Source: Deltaproteobacteria bacterium
GTDB taxonomy: Bacteria; Desulfobacterota; Desulfarculia; Adiutricales; Adiutricaceae
Length of the DNA stretch: 5,842 nt
NCBI GenBank assembly: GCA_031278795.1
Contig: JAITJT010000134.1
Location: 1-5,842 of the forward strand
Reading direction: 5' to 3'
The translations under genes were made by a program, and so were the position numbers. Below, in pieces: positions 5,471 through 5,842 of this stretch (its first letter is position 1; each line of letters starts with the position of its first letter). The notes beneath the pieces are model-generated. The model ran no database searches. It saw only the letters and a program-made list of their open reading frames with translations, and was not told the DNA's origin.

Positions 5471-5510
5471 AGCCGCTAAAGTACTTAAGCGGGCTCAAAA
5501 ATATGAAGAA

Positions 5511-5539
5511 ATTTTATCCCTTGGGAGGAAAAAGAGCAA
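5511..5539 (-). promoter_or_regulatory. candidate sigma70-type promoter of the gpsA-nadD-rsfS operon
   Basis: On the minus strand, TTGCTC (5539-5534) and TAAAAT (5516-5511) are separated by exactly 17 bases; the -10 matches consensus at 5 of 6 positions and the -35 at 3. Transcription would start near 5504, giving a leader of about 34 bases to the ATG at 5470 or about 67 bases to the ATT at 5437. Confidence 0.5.
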
Positions 5540-5663
5540 TTCAATTTGGCTTTAAGCTAAAGAGATAGCGGAAAGCCAAGAGCTAAAAGCTAGAAAAGTA
5601 AAGGCCATAAGCTAAAGGCAGATGGCATAAGACAGAAAGCGTAATACATAAGGGTTAAGGCGG

Positions 5664-5695
5664 AAGGCATAAGGCATAAGGCATAAGGCATAAGG
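5664..5695. repeat. heptanucleotide tandem array (AAGGCAT)
   Basis: Four perfect consecutive copies of AAGGCAT occupy 5664-5691, followed by a partial AAGG. Imperfect related words (TAAGGCGGAAGG, GGCATAAGACAG, ATACATAAGGG) extend to the left, suggesting an older, longer, degenerated array. Confidence 0.9.
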
Positions 5696-5723
5696 GAGAT
5701 AGCTGAAAACGGAAACCAGTATA

Positions 5724-5757
5724 CTGAAATCTGAAATCTGAAATCTGAAATCTGAAA
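5724..5757. repeat. heptanucleotide tandem array (CTGAAAT)
   Basis: Four perfect copies of CTGAAAT occupy 5724-5751, followed by a partial CTGAAA that runs into an A-tract. It lies 28 bases from the AAGGCAT array and has the same 7-base period but an unrelated unit sequence. Confidence 0.9.
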
Positions 5758-5842
5758 AAAATAGACAATCAGAAATCAAAATTTAAAAATATGTAAAATT
5801 GAAAACCTTTTCTACCACTTGTCCTGTTTTAGCACCAAATTG

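Larger units (their letters stand above)
5540..5842. other. non-coding, purine-rich repeat region upstream of gpsA
   Basis: No convincing gene lies here. The plus strand is strongly purine-biased from about 5560 to 5760 and carries degenerate words (AAGCTAAAG, AGCTAAAAGCTAG, GGCATAAG) that look like decayed versions of the perfect arrays at 5664-5695 and 5724-5757. At the right edge a minus-strand frame is open from the window end to a TAA at 5783-5785 (19 codons, ending VVEKVFNFTYF). It could be the 3' end of an upstream gene, but it is too short to call. Confidence 0.5.

Noticed and set aside
1782..5494. 11-base match GCCCGCTTAAG at 1782-1792 and its reverse complement at 5484-5494, both upstream of genes
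   Set aside because: A match of this length is expected by chance several times in a window this size, and the two sites are oppositely oriented relative to their genes.
5664..5757. CRISPR array
   Set aside because: The units are 7 bases with no spacers between copies, so these are simple tandem repeats.
5783..5842. Partial minus-strand gene end at the right edge (19 codons before TAA)
   Set aside because: It is too short and AT-rich to separate from chance, and another frame is also open for 9 codons before TAG. It is noted only in the description of the region.

Overview
The window carries five recognisable housekeeping genes, all on the minus strand, separated by unusually repeat-rich intergenic DNA. 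No CRISPR array, tRNA, rRNA, transposase or phage gene is visible. A Sec-targeted C-terminal processing protease and the gene content suggest a Gram-negative bacterium. The deltaproteobacterial-looking protein sequences make Desulfobacterota plausible, but that placement is inference. Genes are moderately GC-rich, while the spacers are AT-richer and low in complexity.

Layout in transcription order, right to left. (1) 5462-5842: non-coding leader region with two adjacent heptanucleotide tandem arrays and a good sigma70-type promoter. (2) gpsA (glycerol-3-phosphate dehydrogenase), nadD (nicotinate-nucleotide adenylyltransferase) and rsfS (ribosomal silencing factor) form an apparent operon. gpsA and nadD overlap by 1 base (TAATG); nadD and rsfS are 50 bases apart, and that spacer consists largely of short tandem duplications. 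(3) 2420-2937: about 500 bases without a convincing gene, dense in GGCTTA/TAAGGC words and small hairpins, with one compact candidate structured RNA near 2748-2802. (4) A Fur-family metalloregulator gene with a candidate promoter and an AT-rich operator-like site. (5) A 147-base spacer with an 11-bp inverted repeat around a T8 tract, then ctpA. (6) The left 175 bases hold a possible 58-residue membrane micro-ORF convergent with ctpA.

The genes do not form one pathway. gpsA feeds phospholipid synthesis, nadD makes NAD, and rsfS throttles ribosome assembly in starvation, so the first operon groups growth-linked functions. Fur and CtpA concern metal homeostasis and envelope proteolysis.

The most unusual point is the 5' end of gpsA. 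The reading frame holding the whole Rossmann glycine motif has no ATG, GTG or TTG start. The only in-frame ATG lies upstream and is cut off by a TAG after three codons. The other notable points are a histone-H1-like basic extension on RsfS that contains a C8 homopolymer, and slippage-type repeats in several of the spacers. I did not find a clear novel multi-gene system.
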